Notes: generated by a model not told the origin, from the letters alone. A stretch of DNA of 53,685 nt from an uncultured Pirellulaceae bacterium (GCA_938036435.1 CALHPU010000103.1:1-53685); one strand, 5' to 3'. Numbered from the stretch's first letter, positions 9,363 through 17,589 are shown. Numbers and translations are program-made.

Positions 9363-9436
9363 GGTGTCCGGCGAGAATCGAACTCGTCTCCTCGACCTTC
9401 ACAGGGTCGCATGCAAACCGCTACACTACGAACACC
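9363..9436 (-). tRNA. tRNA-His (GTG)
   Basis: Minus strand: acceptor GTGTTCG/CGGACAC, anticodon loop CTGTGAA (GTG), T-loop TTCGATT. The extra G-1 (opposite c9436) and C73 (opposite g9363) that define tRNA-His are both encoded. Confidence 0.95.
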
Positions 9437-9440
9437 GTAA

Positions 9441-9511
9441 TGGACTGCCGGGGAATCGAACCCCGGTTTTCTGATTGCAAATCAAAAGTCGTACCATTGG
9501 ACCAGCAGCCC
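9441..9511 (-). tRNA. tRNA-Ala (TGC)
   Basis: Minus strand: acceptor GGGCTGC pairs with GCAGTCC through a G3-U70 wobble, the Ala identity element, and the discriminator is A. Anticodon loop TTTGCAA gives TGC. The anticodon stem is A/T-rich with one G-U, the D-stem has only 3 bp and the variable loop has 4 nt, so the molecule is weaker than usual. Confidence 0.75.
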
Positions 9512-9548
9512 GTCGTTTCTTCTTTCTTCCGTTTTCAAGCCCCGCAAG

Positions 9549-9616
9549 TTGCAAGCTCCGGAATTGAACCGGACGTTCGACCTTATGAAAGTCGAATCGG
9601 CACCAGCCGGCTTGCA
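9549..9616 (-). tRNA. tRNA with CAT anticodon and shortened D-arm
   Basis: Minus strand: acceptor TGCAAGC/GCTTGCA, anticodon arm CGACT-TTCATAA-GGTCG (anticodon CAT), T-arm TCCGG-TTCAATT-CCGGA. Only about 15 nt separate acceptor and anticodon arm, where about 19-20 are normal, so the D-arm is reduced. It begins with a U1-A72 pair. It could be tRNA-Met or a tRNA-Ile read after lysidine modification. Confidence 0.7.
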
Positions 9617-9624
9617 CCTCGTTC

Positions 9625-9870
9625 TTATTCACTCATGCTGTCAACAAAGCTGTGGTGGCGATTGAATCTGGCCAAAGGCAACCTGCCATCAACCGCTTGA
9701 ACTGTGGGCCTCGGTCGTTGGTTTTGGCGACGATCAGTACGCCTCTTTGTTGGAGCAGGAACCTTATTCAGTTCACGTTGTGACTGGGTCCATGATGCGA
9801 GTTGGCTAGCGCAATCAAACGTTTGCGTACTTCCGTTGGCCAATCGAATTGAAAATCGTTTCTCTGTCAT
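9625..9870 (-). CDS. Small protein gene inside the tRNA array
   Basis: An 81-residue basic protein, starting MTEKRFSIRLANGST and rich in Arg, Gln and Thr in its second half (KRRTDRRQNQRPRPT). I recognise no domain. The reason to call it real is the start: the minus strand reads AGGAG, then 7 nt, then ATG, the best ribosome site in this region. It lies between the two CAT-anticodon tRNA genes and in the same direction, so it may be co-transcribed with them. A palindrome sits just upstream (9904-9967). Role unknown. Confidence 0.6.
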   Translation of the reverse strand: MTEKRFSIRLANGSTQTFDCASQLASWTQSQRELNKVPAPTKRRTDRRQNQRPRPTVQAVDGRLPLARFNRHHSFVDSMSE

Positions 9871-9903
9871 GGGTTACTCCTGTAGGTTTCTCTCTAAAAA
9901 ACA

Positions 9904-9967
9904 AAGTCGCTTTTCGCTCCGCGAAAGAACGTAGGGAGTGCTGCTTTCGCGGAGCCAAAGGTGACTT
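9904..9967. repeat. Long inverted repeat inside the tRNA array
   Basis: A perfect 12-bp pair, GCTCCGCGAAAG (9916-9927) and CTTTCGCGGAGC (9944-9955), extends outward as an imperfect match (AAGTC-C-TTT types) to about 24 bp per arm. It lies between the small protein gene and the initiator-like tRNA and could be a processing site or a mobile palindrome. Confidence 0.7.
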
Positions 9968-10017
9968 TGACGTCGGTTGCCTTCGTCACTGGGCCACGGG
10001 ACTGAAAAAAAAGTAAG

Positions 10018-10089
10018 TTGCGGGAGATGGACTCGAACCATCGACCTCGAGGATATGAACCTCGCAAGCTGCTACTGCTCAAGCCCGCA
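10018..10089 (-). tRNA. tRNA-Met (CAT), initiator-like
   Basis: Minus strand: TGCGGG pairs with CCCGCA, D-stem GAGC/GCTT, anticodon arm CGAGG-TTCATAT-CCTCG (CAT), T-arm GATGG-TTCGAGT-CCATC. The body resembles bacterial initiator tRNA (GCGGG, GAGCAG, GTAGC, AGGTCG). Two hallmarks are off: the first pair is U-A where initiators have a C-A mismatch, and the anticodon stem lacks the three G-C pairs. The D-loop has no GG. Confidence 0.75.
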
Positions 10090-10091
10090 AG

Positions 10092-10162
10092 TGCGCCCAG
10101 CGCGAATCGAACGCGCGTCTTCTACATGGCAAGCAGAGGGGTTACCATTACACCATGAGCGC
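10092..10162 (-). tRNA. tRNA-Gly (GCC)
   Basis: Minus strand: acceptor GCGCTCA/TGGGCGC, D-loop with TAATGGTAA, anticodon arm TCTGC-TTGCCAT-GTAGA (GCC), T-loop TTCGATT, discriminator A. It lies 3 nt upstream of the initiator-like tRNA. Confidence 0.93.
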
Positions 10163-10186
10163 TTATTGCTACCGGAAATCTCAGTA

Positions 10187-10262
10187 GGATCAGAGGGAGT
10201 CGAATCGAGAACCTTTGGCACCCAAAACGAGCGTGCTTCCAACTGCACCTTTACCCGAGTAA
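10187..10262 (-). tRNA. tRNA-like remnant
   Basis: Minus strand: a clear D-arm (GTGC-AGTTGGAA-GCAC, with the GG) is followed by CTCGTTTTGGGTG, an anticodon-like loop that could read TTG or TTT, and a TTCGACT T-loop-like piece. Acceptor and T-stem do not pair. I read it as a decayed first member of the array. Confidence 0.35.
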
Positions 10263-10305
10263 TGAAGCGACTTGGCATCGCGCGAGCTTCAGAGAGTCCA
10301 CGAAA

Positions 10306-10336
10306 AAAGCCCAGTGCTGCGGCAGCACCGGGCTTT
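10306..10336 (-). terminator. Strong leftward terminator between the dehydrogenase gene and the tRNA array
   Basis: AAAGCCC (10306-10312) pairs with GGGCTTT (10330-10336), and TGCTGC with GCAGCA inside. On the minus strand the stem is followed by TTTTTT. It would end leftward transcripts from the 2-hydroxyacid dehydrogenase side, which implies a separate promoter for the tRNA array between about 10262 and 10305. Confidence 0.85.
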
Positions 10337-10362
10337 CAACGATTCAAAGATCTTTCTACGAA

Positions 10363-10479
10363 TCAACAGGCCAAGTACTGCGAGCAAAAAACATGCGCGA
10401 ACATAATCGGCATGCGATTACCGATGATGATTCTGCGGCAGGCAGTTTTGCAGGTTGAACTTGGCTTAGGTGAATTCAT
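10363..10479 (-). CDS. Possible 38-residue Cys-rich peptide
   Basis: A minus-strand frame starts with ATG at 10479, preceded by GAGACGG, and encodes 38 residues with several Cys (MNSPKPSSTC at the start). It lies just upstream of the terminator. There is no family match that I know, and a frame this short can be chance. Confidence 0.2.
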   Translation of the reverse strand: MNSPKPSSTCKTACRRIIIGNRMPIMFAHVFCSQYLAC

Positions 10480-10647
10480 ATTTCCGTCTCTAGTTGTTTC
10501 TTAATTGTAGTGCTTAACTGTGTTTCAGTGCTGGATAGACCTTACTTCACTGCCCAGATAGACGTGCATGCAGACAGAAAGTTCACGCGATTCTAGAAAA
10601 GGTTTTCAGGTTGGCTTCGTCCAGCTAATTTGGGCTTCAACACAAGT

Positions 10648-11796
10648 CTATTGGTGAAGATGGTTAGCGAAGTCGGCCGTGGATTGGCAACAGAGCTGTT
10701 CCATGACTTGCTGAAGCTGGCGTTTGAGAATGGCGATCGTATGATTGCCGCCCTGCTCTCCCAATGCTGCAGTACCGTACATGAAAGTTCTCCCTAACAT
10801 GGTGAATTCTGCACCTGAGGCCATGGTTCGCGCGATGTCGGGACCGCTGCGAATGCCGGAGTCCATCATGATGGTGGCCTGCCCTTTAAATTTTTCTGCA
10901 ATTGTACGCATCGCGGCGATCGCTGATTGGCCAGCGTCAAGCTGCCGTCCACCGTGGTTGGATACCCACAATCCATCAACGCCCAACCGGACCGCCCGTT
11001 CAGCATCTGCTTCACAGGCAACGCCCTTGATCACCAACTTGCCCGGCCACATGTCGCGGATAGGTTTAATCTTCTCTTCGTTAAGTCGTCCCGAAAAAGT
11101 TCTATCCATGAACATTCCAAGTTGCTTCATATCAAGGCCGGGAGGCATGTAAGGCTTGAGCGTTTCAAATTCAGGTTTGCCGTGCTTTAGCGTGTTTAAT
11201 GCCCACGTGGGACGACCGATAATCTGCATAATGTTTCGCAATGACATGCTGGGCGGCATCGCCAATCCATTGCGAATGTCGCGCGGGCGATAGCCAAACG
11301 TCGGCACATCGGCAAGAATCACCAGAACCGGCATTTCGGCATCTTTGGCGCGTTTGATAATGTCGTCTCGCACGTGGTCTTCGGTAGGATGATAAAGCTG
11401 GAACCAAGCTCGACCCTCGGTGATTTTGGCGATGGTCTCGATGCTGCTGGTCGAAACGGTACTGAGGCAAAAGGGAATGTTGTGCTTGAAAGCCGCCTCA
11501 GCAAGAATCTCTGGTGTTCGAGGCCACATCAAACCTTGCAAGCCAATGGGCGAAATTCCAAACGGAGCGTCGTAGGTATGCCCGAACAGCTCGGTGCTCA
11601 TGTCGGATTTGACATGTTTTGAAAGGTATTGCGGAATCAGTTCAACGTCGCGAATGTCAGACGTGTTGCGATGTAAGTTTACGTCTTCGTTGCAGCCCCC
11701 ATCGAGGTACTCAAAAGCGAAACGCGGAATGCGTTTTCGCGCACCCTCTCTCAGATCGTCGATGCCTGGGAATTGAGGGTTATAGTCAAGTGTCAT
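10648..11796 (-). CDS. FMN-dependent L-2-hydroxyacid dehydrogenase/oxidase
   Basis: A 382-residue enzyme of the LldD/lactate oxidase/glycolate oxidase family; these oxidise an L-2-hydroxyacid such as lactate to the 2-oxoacid with FMN in a TIM barrel. Visible signatures are YLDGGC near residue 30, PFGISPIGLQGLMWP, WFQLYH, the active-site SNHGGRQLD with the catalytic His, and the phosphate-binding MDSGIRSG...GRTFMYG near the end. Start: the ATG at 11796 has GAGGA 7 nt upstream; the open frame runs 20 codons further but without a better site. The length is typical. Exact substrate cannot be told. Single-gene unit ending at the terminator near 10306. Confidence 0.93.
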   Translation of the reverse strand: MTLDYNPQFPGIDDLREGARKRIPRFAFEYLDGGCNEDVNLHRNTSDIRDVELIPQYLSKHVKSDMSTELFGHTYDAPFGISPIGLQGLMWPRTPEILAEAAFKHNIPFCLSTVSTSSIETIAKITEGRAWFQLYHPTEDHVRDDIIKRAKDAEMPVLVILADVPTFGYRPRDIRNGLAMPPSMSLRNIMQIIGRPTWALNTLKHGKPEFETLKPYMPPGLDMKQLGMFMDRTFSGRLNEEKIKPIRDMWPGKLVIKGVACEADAERAVRLGVDGLWVSNHGGRQLDAGQSAIAAMRTIAEKFKGQATIMMDSGIRSGPDIARTMASGAEFTMLGRTFMYGTAALGEQGGNHTIAILKRQLQQVMEQLCCQSTADFANHLHQ

Positions 11797-12487
11797 AGGT
11801 TGTTCCTCGATCCAGATTGTCTGGATGGTAATTAAACAGTATTTGAAATGCCGCAAACCAACATCATACTACAAGCCACAAAAATCTGACCCGGAAAAGA
11901 TCGTTGGTCTGCATAGCGAAGTGTAAAACGGGAATAATTTTTGCAGCGTAGATCGCTTTCTACTAGCGATGCGTTATCAGAATCGCGCAGGAATTATACC
12001 AAAACATTCTCAACCGCGGTTGCTTTGCGAGGAACTGGATTGAACAGTTTGCATTCCTTGCATTGTCCGAAGGCGCCGTGCGGCTGATGTTCTTACCGGT
12101 GGTCTCCTCCCTCGTGGGCGTTTTGAAGTTGCACTTCTACAAGCCCGAAGCGCGAACGAGCGGATATTTCTGAGAATTTCCGGATTCCTCGCTGGCGCGT
12201 CGGGCTTGTATTGAAACCCTTCGCGAGTTCAGATTTACGTACGTTTTATCAAATAGAATGTGAAATTCGCTCTCAAATGTGCGACTTCAAAATCTGCGCG
12301 TTGGTGCAAAAAGATAGTTTGCCAACCAATGGTTAAATCTGTAGGGCTTCGGGCAGGTCTTGGTGGAAAAACTAACACCCAAAACCCGTAAATCACGCGG
12401 TTTTAGGTTTAAACTTGCCGCTGCATGGTTTCAGAACTAAACTTAAGTATCCCGCCGACTCATTGTCACTCCACCCAAGTTCAAAGC
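11797..12487. other. Intergenic region
   Basis: Nearly 700 bases between two outward-facing genes. Apart from the palindrome at 12138-12210 I see no gene, RNA or clear promoter in it. Confidence 0.5.
12138..12210. repeat. Intergenic palindrome, family AAGCCCGA-GCG
   Basis: Arms 12138-12160 and 12188-12210 are reverse complements with three mismatches; each carries the core ACAAGCCCGA and a GCG-x-GAG end. The palindrome at 40970-41035 has a related core (AACCCGACGCG-AAGCGAGG), so both may belong to one REP-like family. Confidence 0.7.
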
Positions 12488-13537
12488 ATGTTCAACCATT
12501 TTCTAAGGCTGCCTCTCGGCCGGCTAACGTTTCCTGCGGTTCTCATTCTTTTTGTTTCTGTTGCTTCAGTGGCTTGGTCACAAACTGTGATCTATGAAAA
12601 CAACTTTGATGACGACCCGACAGGAATTTACTCGATTGCTAATCTCAATGCGGACTGGGATACGCCGCCTTTTGACACTGGCGTCGAGGAAGGTCGCGCT
12701 TCAATCGTTGACGATGATGAAGTGTTCTCCGGAAAGTCGCTGGCCGTTTTGTATCCTGAAGGCCAGCACCGCTCCGCTAATACTGGCGCGCAGTGGCAAC
12801 TGCTTTTTGATCAAGGCTATGAGGAACTGTTCGTCGAATATCGAGTGAAATTTCGTGACGGCTTCGATTTTGTTCGTGGTGGAAAACTACCCGGGCTAAT
12901 CGGGGGGGCGGCCAACACCGGTGGAGATAGACCCGATGGAACAGACGGTTTTAGTGCGCGAATGCACTGGCGGACTGATGGTTCTTCAGGCTCTCCTTTA
13001 GACACCGATCAAGCCAGCATCACTCAGTATTTGTACCACCCCGATCAGCCCAACACGTTTGGCGAAGATTTCCGCTGGGACGATTCGCCGGCAGGCGATT
13101 GGGCGTTCTTCGATTCCGACCAGTGGTATCACTTGCGGCATCGCGTGGTGATGAATTCAGTGGTCAATGGCCAAGGTCAACACGATGGCATTGTTCAAGC
13201 CTGGCTTGATGGTCAGATGGTACTGGACTTAAACAACATTCGTTTTCGTGATGTAGAGTCACTGCAAATCGACGGGTTGTACTTCAGCACGTTCTTCGGT
13301 GGGTCGGGTGATCAGTGGAACACCTCCAAAGATGAAATTGCGTACTTCGATGACTTTAAGATTTTCACTCATTTGCTGGGCGATGTCGACAAAAATGGAT
13401 CTGTCGACTTTCTGGATATCAGCCCGTTTATTGATCTTCTGACCAGTGGCAGCTATCAAGTTGAAGCTGACTGCAATGAAGACAATGTCGTTAATTTCTT
13501 AGACATCGCCGCCTTCATCAGTTTGCTGACCGGTTAG
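12488..13537 (+). CDS. Secreted PL14-type polysaccharide lyase with C-terminal dockerin tag
   Basis: A 349-residue secreted protein. The signal peptide is residues 1-36 (LTFPAVLILFVSVASVAWSQ). Residues 70-290 match the polysaccharide lyase family 14 core: YRVKFRDGFDFVRGGKLPGL, then GFSARMHWRTDG, YLYHP and YHLRHRVVMN. PL14 enzymes cleave alginate or related uronic-acid polymers by beta-elimination. Residues 295-349 hold two dockerin-like calcium loops (GDVDKNGSVDFLDIS and ADCNEDNVVNFLDIA), a tail common on planctomycete secreted enzymes. I chose ATG 12488 because it puts the signal peptide at the N-terminus; ATG 12425 would add 21 residues. It sits near the sulfatase and GH16 genes, pointing to algal polysaccharide breakdown. 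Confidence 0.85.
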   Translation: MFNHFLRLPLGRLTFPAVLILFVSVASVAWSQTVIYENNFDDDPTGIYSIANLNADWDTPPFDTGVEEGRASIVDDDEVFSGKSLAVLYPEGQHRSANTGAQWQLLFDQGYEELFVEYRVKFRDGFDFVRGGKLPGLIGGAANTGGDRPDGTDGFSARMHWRTDGSSGSPLDTDQASITQYLYHPDQPNTFGEDFRWDDSPAGDWAFFDSDQWYHLRHRVVMNSVVNGQGQHDGIVQAWLDGQMVLDLNNIRFRDVESLQIDGLYFSTFFGGSGDQWNTSKDEIAYFDDFKIFTHLLGDVDKNGSVDFLDISPFIDLLTSGSYQVEADCNEDNVVNFLDIAAFISLLTG

Positions 13538-14013
13538 TTTAGCCTTGCAACTTAATTTCGGGTTGCCCTGCTTTACGTCTTACCGAGAAATGCGGCGAGC
13601 AATTACAGGCATGCTTACGCGATAAGATTGGGCAGTGGTTAAGCTGGCGTGGCTGGCGTGAGTAGGTTTCCGGTGTTGCGCTTAAATCAAGCATCGGAGA
13701 ATGCGTAAACATGGCCCCTAGCTCGACAGAAGCTAAAGAGTCGTTACACCAAAATTGAATTGCGGTGAACTAGTGTTTCGTCGAGATTTGGAATTAGGAT
13801 TTCGAATATGAAAGCGACAGGGCGCGAGTCCTCCGGTCCCAATCCCTAATCAATTAGTATTCACACCTAACGGCTTGCGCCGTTAGGCTTCAAGTGCGAA
13901 CCGGCAATCCAACAATTAAACCTGGACGAAGCACTAGCGAACGAATCCAAGTTATTGCCGTGTGTTGGTCTTCCTCCGCGGAGATTATCCGAAGCGCATG
14001 GAATTGGGTCGGT
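13538..14013. other. Intergenic region between convergent genes
   Basis: About 475 bases between the lyase gene and the GH16 gene, which point at each other. It holds one perfect palindrome (13866-13887). No gene is supported. Confidence 0.5.
13866..13887. repeat. Short perfect palindrome
   Basis: CCTAACGGC (13866-13874) and GCCGTTAGG (13879-13887) form a 9-bp stem with a TTGC loop. No T-run follows on either strand. It may serve as transcript end for both convergent genes or be a REP-type element. Confidence 0.7.
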
Positions 14014-14937
14014 TTACTTGTCTACGGTGTTACGCTTCTTCTGATAGACACGCACATAGTCAATTTCCATCACCGCTGGAAAGATTGTGTCGTCATCTAC
14101 CCCTTCACGGCCTCCCCATGTTCCGCCTACGGCGATGTTTAATAGAAAGTGTTGAGGCTTGTCAAACGGCCAATTGTCTGCGTTGGATTTATGCGGACGA
14201 TCGTATGTCAGTTTGACGTTGGCAACGTCGTCAGTATAGAAGACGATTTTGTTTTCTGTCCACTCAAGACCATAGACGTGAAACTTCTCATCCACAGAAT
14301 CAAGTTGAACGTGACTAATTAGTTGGGTTTTATCGACGTGGTTGTGTGCGTTGCAGTGGACAGCACAATGGATCGTGTTCTCTTGAAAACTTACGTATTC
14401 AAGAATGTCGATTTCTCCACAGTCGGGCCATCCAGCGGTTTTGATTGAATCGCCCAGCATCCAAATTGCAGGCCAAAGCCCTTTGCCTTGATTGTGGGGC
14501 ATCTTGGCGCGGATTTCCATTTTGCCGTAGGTGAATGACTGCTTGCTGTTCATGCGGCTCGAGGTGTAGTCGCCTACCTTTTGGCCCGAGCCAGATTTCT
14601 CGGCGGTGATCTTCAGAGTACCATTGCAGACCGAGGAGTTGGCGCCGTCGGTATAGTTTTGCCATTCTGAATTGCCCCAGCCCGTAGCACCTGTCTGGAA
14701 ATGCCATTTGTTTTTGTCGACTTTGGTGCCGTCGAACTCATCACTCCAAACCAAGTCGTACTCGCCTTCAAACCCACCAACCAGTGGTAAAGAAGGCTTG
14801 CTGATCTTGGCGACTTTGGAATCCAACACAGCTTGAGCATTCGCTGCGTCGGTCGCGCAGAGAGCAGTAACGGCCAGTAGAGCAATCGCGGTAGCGACCC
14901 TTATTCGATAACACTGAAACCTGATAAGTATTTTCAT
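14014..14937 (-). CDS. Secreted GH16 endo-beta-glucanase/galactanase
   Basis: A 307-residue glycoside hydrolase of family 16, which cleaves beta-1,3/1,4 glucans (laminarinase) or algal galactans with retention. Residues 1-34 form a signal peptide. The domain begins at YDLVWSDEFDG (60-70) and contains the catalytic GEIDILE motif, with Glu175 as nucleophile and Glu180 as acid/base; GLWPAIWMLG before it is typical. The single residue after the DIxE fits either laminarinase or agarase-type subfamilies. Its ATG overlaps the TGA of the sulfatase gene by 4 bp (ATGA), so the two are translationally coupled. A sulfatase partner suggests a sulfated marine polysaccharide; substrate is inference. Confidence 0.93.
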   Translation of the reverse strand: MKILIRFQCYRIRVATAIALLAVTALCATDAANAQAVLDSKVAKISKPSLPLVGGFEGEYDLVWSDEFDGTKVDKNKWHFQTGATGWGNSEWQNYTDGANSSVCNGTLKITAEKSGSGQKVGDYTSSRMNSKQSFTYGKMEIRAKMPHNQGKGLWPAIWMLGDSIKTAGWPDCGEIDILEYVSFQENTIHCAVHCNAHNHVDKTQLISHVQLDSVDEKFHVYGLEWTENKIVFYTDDVANVKLTYDRPHKSNADNWPFDKPQHFLLNIAVGGTWGGREGVDDDTIFPAVMEIDYVRVYQKKRNTVDK

Positions 14938-16559
14938 GGTGATTCTTCCCGATGAGATTGTTCTGCTGCGCTTCCCCACCAAGCCACTTTCTGTTTGGAT
15001 TCAGGAGCGAAATCAGGTTTGAGATACGTCGCGTGCTGACGTTCGAGTTTCTCTGCTAATTTGGTTCGAACCCTTTCAATTTTGTTATCGAACTTTTCCT
15101 GTGTAAAACGCGGATCAAGAGCCGGCAATTTTGCTTGAGACTCGGCCAGCCAAGCGACCAACTTCTGCTGCATCTTGGTCACTCTTTCTGGCTCCATTTC
15201 AGCTATGTTTTTCTGCTCGCTTTCATCAGACATCAAGTTATACAGTTCATAACGCCCGTCCTCGTGGTAGTAGATCAGCTTCCATTGTCCGGATCGAATG
15301 ACCGAAGACGGTTCGCCACCTTGATTTCCATAATGCGGATAGTGCCAAAACAGATCACGTTCAGCGATTGATTCACCTTTGAGCGCTGGAACTAGGCTGA
15401 CACCATCGACGTGCTGGTTTGGTTTCAGAGGTAAACCTGCCAGCTCAAGAATCGTCGGATAAAAGTCCATTCCAATTACCGGAACTTCCGATTGTGAATC
15501 GGTCGATGTTATCCCGGGGGCATAAATGATCAAAGGTTCGCGCGTTCCACCTTCCCATTGGCGACCTTTGCCTCCTCGTAAGGGAAGCGAACTGGTCGAG
15601 AAACTGTCACCTGCGGTCACGCCGCCATTGTCGCTGGTGAAGATTACAACAGTGTTTTTTTCCAGTCCAGTTTTTTTTAACTTGTTCAGTACAAGTCCGA
15701 CAGCATTGTCCATGGTTTCAATCATGCCCGCATAGATTGGGTTGTCTTGCACTTGGCGAACCGGGAGTCGACGATCAAACTTGAATCGTTGTTTGGCATC
15801 GGCCAGCCCTATGGCTGCGGCTTTATCCTGATACTTACGGCACAGTTTCTCTGTGGTCTGAATCGGTCCGTGAACGGTATAAAACGATAGGAACGCGAAG
15901 AACGGCTGGTTCTGATTTTGTTCGACAAAGGATGCCGTTTCTTCGGCGAGCCGCATTGTCAGCGATTGGCCCGGCGGACCGTCCTCGATGTTTGGATTGT
16001 TGAAAGGCGAGAAATAACCTCCCTTGGGTGTACCCGTTGAGTTTCCGCCTATGTTGATATCAAAACCGTGATCGGTTGGCATTGAGCCGTCGCTACCCAG
16101 ATGCCATTTCCCTGCAAAGAATGTTTTATATCCTGCCTCGCGCATCGCTTCGGCGATCGTGGTGTCTTCATGCGGTAGGTGCTTGACGTATTCGGCCGGT
16201 AGCACCATGTCATCCCGGTTCCACATCATGCCTGTTTGGGCTCCGATCCAATCGGTGATTCCATGGCGTGCCGGGGTTTTGCCTGTCATGATGCTGGCTC
16301 GAGACGGACTGCATACTCTGCAGGCGGCGTAGCCTTGATTAAACCGCATGCTGCGTGCGGCGAGAGCGTCAATATTTGGGCTTTCATAGAACGTGCTGCC
16401 GGTATACCCCAAGTCTTCAGAGCCAAGGTCGTCTACTAAAATGAACAAGAAATTTGGTTGCTCTGCTTGAGCAACGGATGCCGGCGAAACTAGTGTCAAG
16501 AGCTCAACAGCAGCCAAAGTGGCCAGTGCTGCTATTAGGGGGGGCGAGAATTTCAACAT
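14934..16559 (-). CDS. Secreted type I (formylglycine) sulfatase
   Basis: A 541-residue arylsulfatase-type enzyme that removes sulfate esters from a carbohydrate. There is a signal peptide (residues 1-32, ending AQA). The metal-binding start NFLFILVDDLG (36-46) is followed by the sulfatase signature CSPSRASIMTGK, whose Cys83 is the residue converted to formylglycine, and by the second signature with AGKWHLG. Length is normal for the family. It is first in a two-gene operon and overlaps the GH16 gene by 4 bp. A separate maturation enzyme (FGE or anaerobic type) must be elsewhere. Together with GH16 and PL14 it forms a small polysaccharide-degradation locus. Confidence 0.95.
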   Translation of the reverse strand: MLKFSPPLIAALATLAAVELLTLVSPASVAQAEQPNFLFILVDDLGSEDLGYTGSTFYESPNIDALAARSMRFNQGYAACRVCSPSRASIMTGKTPARHGITDWIGAQTGMMWNRDDMVLPAEYVKHLPHEDTTIAEAMREAGYKTFFAGKWHLGSDGSMPTDHGFDINIGGNSTGTPKGGYFSPFNNPNIEDGPPGQSLTMRLAEETASFVEQNQNQPFFAFLSFYTVHGPIQTTEKLCRKYQDKAAAIGLADAKQRFKFDRRLPVRQVQDNPIYAGMIETMDNAVGLVLNKLKKTGLEKNTVVIFTSDNGGVTAGDSFSTSSLPLRGGKGRQWEGGTREPLIIYAPGITSTDSQSEVPVIGMDFYPTILELAGLPLKPNQHVDGVSLVPALKGESIAERDLFWHYPHYGNQGGEPSSVIRSGQWKLIYYHEDGRYELYNLMSDESEQKNIAEMEPERVTKMQQKLVAWLAESQAKLPALDPRFTQEKFDNKIERVRTKLAEKLERQHATYLKPDFAPESKQKVAWWGSAAEQSHREESP

Positions 16560-17077
16560 CGATCAACCATCCAATACTTTTGTTTATCGTGGTAGCGGAA
16601 GTTTTGCAAAGTTCTATTGTATTGTAATCGCAGGGTTTTTGCTTTGTGCATTGAGGGGCGCTGGACAAGAATAGGCGTCTTTTGGAGTGCACTTTTTCCA
16701 GTTTCAACGCGATTGGTTCTTCCCCGTTTTTCATTGATTTCACCCAAGCTGGAGCAGGCGGGAATCGAGAGTTTCGCTACCGTGTGAGCCGAATTTTGAA
16801 GTTCGACGTGTCTGCACGATAGCTTCCAAATTGGAACGACGCCCAGTGTAACGCCAGCAACGAAGATGAATCATTCTGCGGGCTGGCCCGTTAAGCTACA
16901 GTAGTTTGTTACGAGCAGTTTTTGCAGCTGGCGAAAATAGTCTCCAAACATACGTAAGACTCGCTGAGCGGGCGCTCTTGATGTTTACACTATAAAACTG
17001 TCTTTGTTCGCTGTTTGAAAATCACAAAGACCAGCGTTTGATGTTTACAAGTTGCTTTAGCTAAATGGGAGATTGTC
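16560..17077. other. Intergenic region with a repeated GATGTTTACA word
   Basis: About 500 bases with no supported gene. The word GATGTTTACA occurs twice (near 16979 and 17039), about 60 nt apart, upstream of the broken STAS gene; this may be left from its regulatory region. Confidence 0.4.
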
Positions 17078-17480
17078 GTGCCTTTGGAAAGTCACCCATC
17101 TCCCGATGGAGTAGCGGTCATTTGTATTTCACGCAGTCTGAATACTGCGAGGTTGGACCAGCTCAAAGAAAAAAGAAGACGTCTGCGGCTAGATGCCTGA
17201 TGGTGTTCATACAATCATTGCCGATTGCGAAGAGCTTGGAGCAATTTCAAGCGGCGGGCTGGCGGCGATACGGTGGACTCGCGCAAAGGCAGGTCGTCGG
17301 GGAGGACAGATCTACTTGATCCATGTTTCGTCCGCGGTCGGTGGCGCGCTTGCTACCACAAATCTATCGACCATTGTCTCGGTTGTGCACACAACTAGAG
17401 CGATGTTGGTGCGTCTCGGGAAGATCCGCCAAAGGCCACAAATCAAAGTTGATTGTGATTCAGCGACCACTGTCAGATGA
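17078..17480 (+). pseudogene. Frameshifted STAS-domain (anti-sigma factor antagonist) gene
   Basis: The first 40 codons from GTG 17078 read like the start of an anti-anti-sigma factor (PDGVAVICISRSLNTARLDQL) and run into a TGA at 17198. The frame shifted by one from about 17193 continues the domain: HTIIADCEELGAISSGGLAAIR matches the conserved segment around the phosphorylated Ser (here in ISSGG), and GGQIYLIHVSSAVGGAL plus TTNLSTIVSVV matches its C-terminal half. The two frames together give one domain of the usual size of about 110 aa. I therefore call one gene broken by a frameshift. Working STAS proteins free a sigma factor from its anti-sigma; this copy probably does not. Confidence 0.7.
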
Positions 17481-17589
17481 TCGGAATAAAAAAACGGCGC
17501 GCTGCTGAAGAGACAATTCTTAAGATTCTAAAATTAAGAATCTCGAATTCTTGCTACACCAGCTGCGCTGCCGTGTATTGATTTACCGT

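Noticed and set aside
17523..17543. AGATTCT hairpin after the repeat-lipoprotein gene
   Set aside because: Short A/T stem without T-run on the needed strand; too weak to call a terminator.
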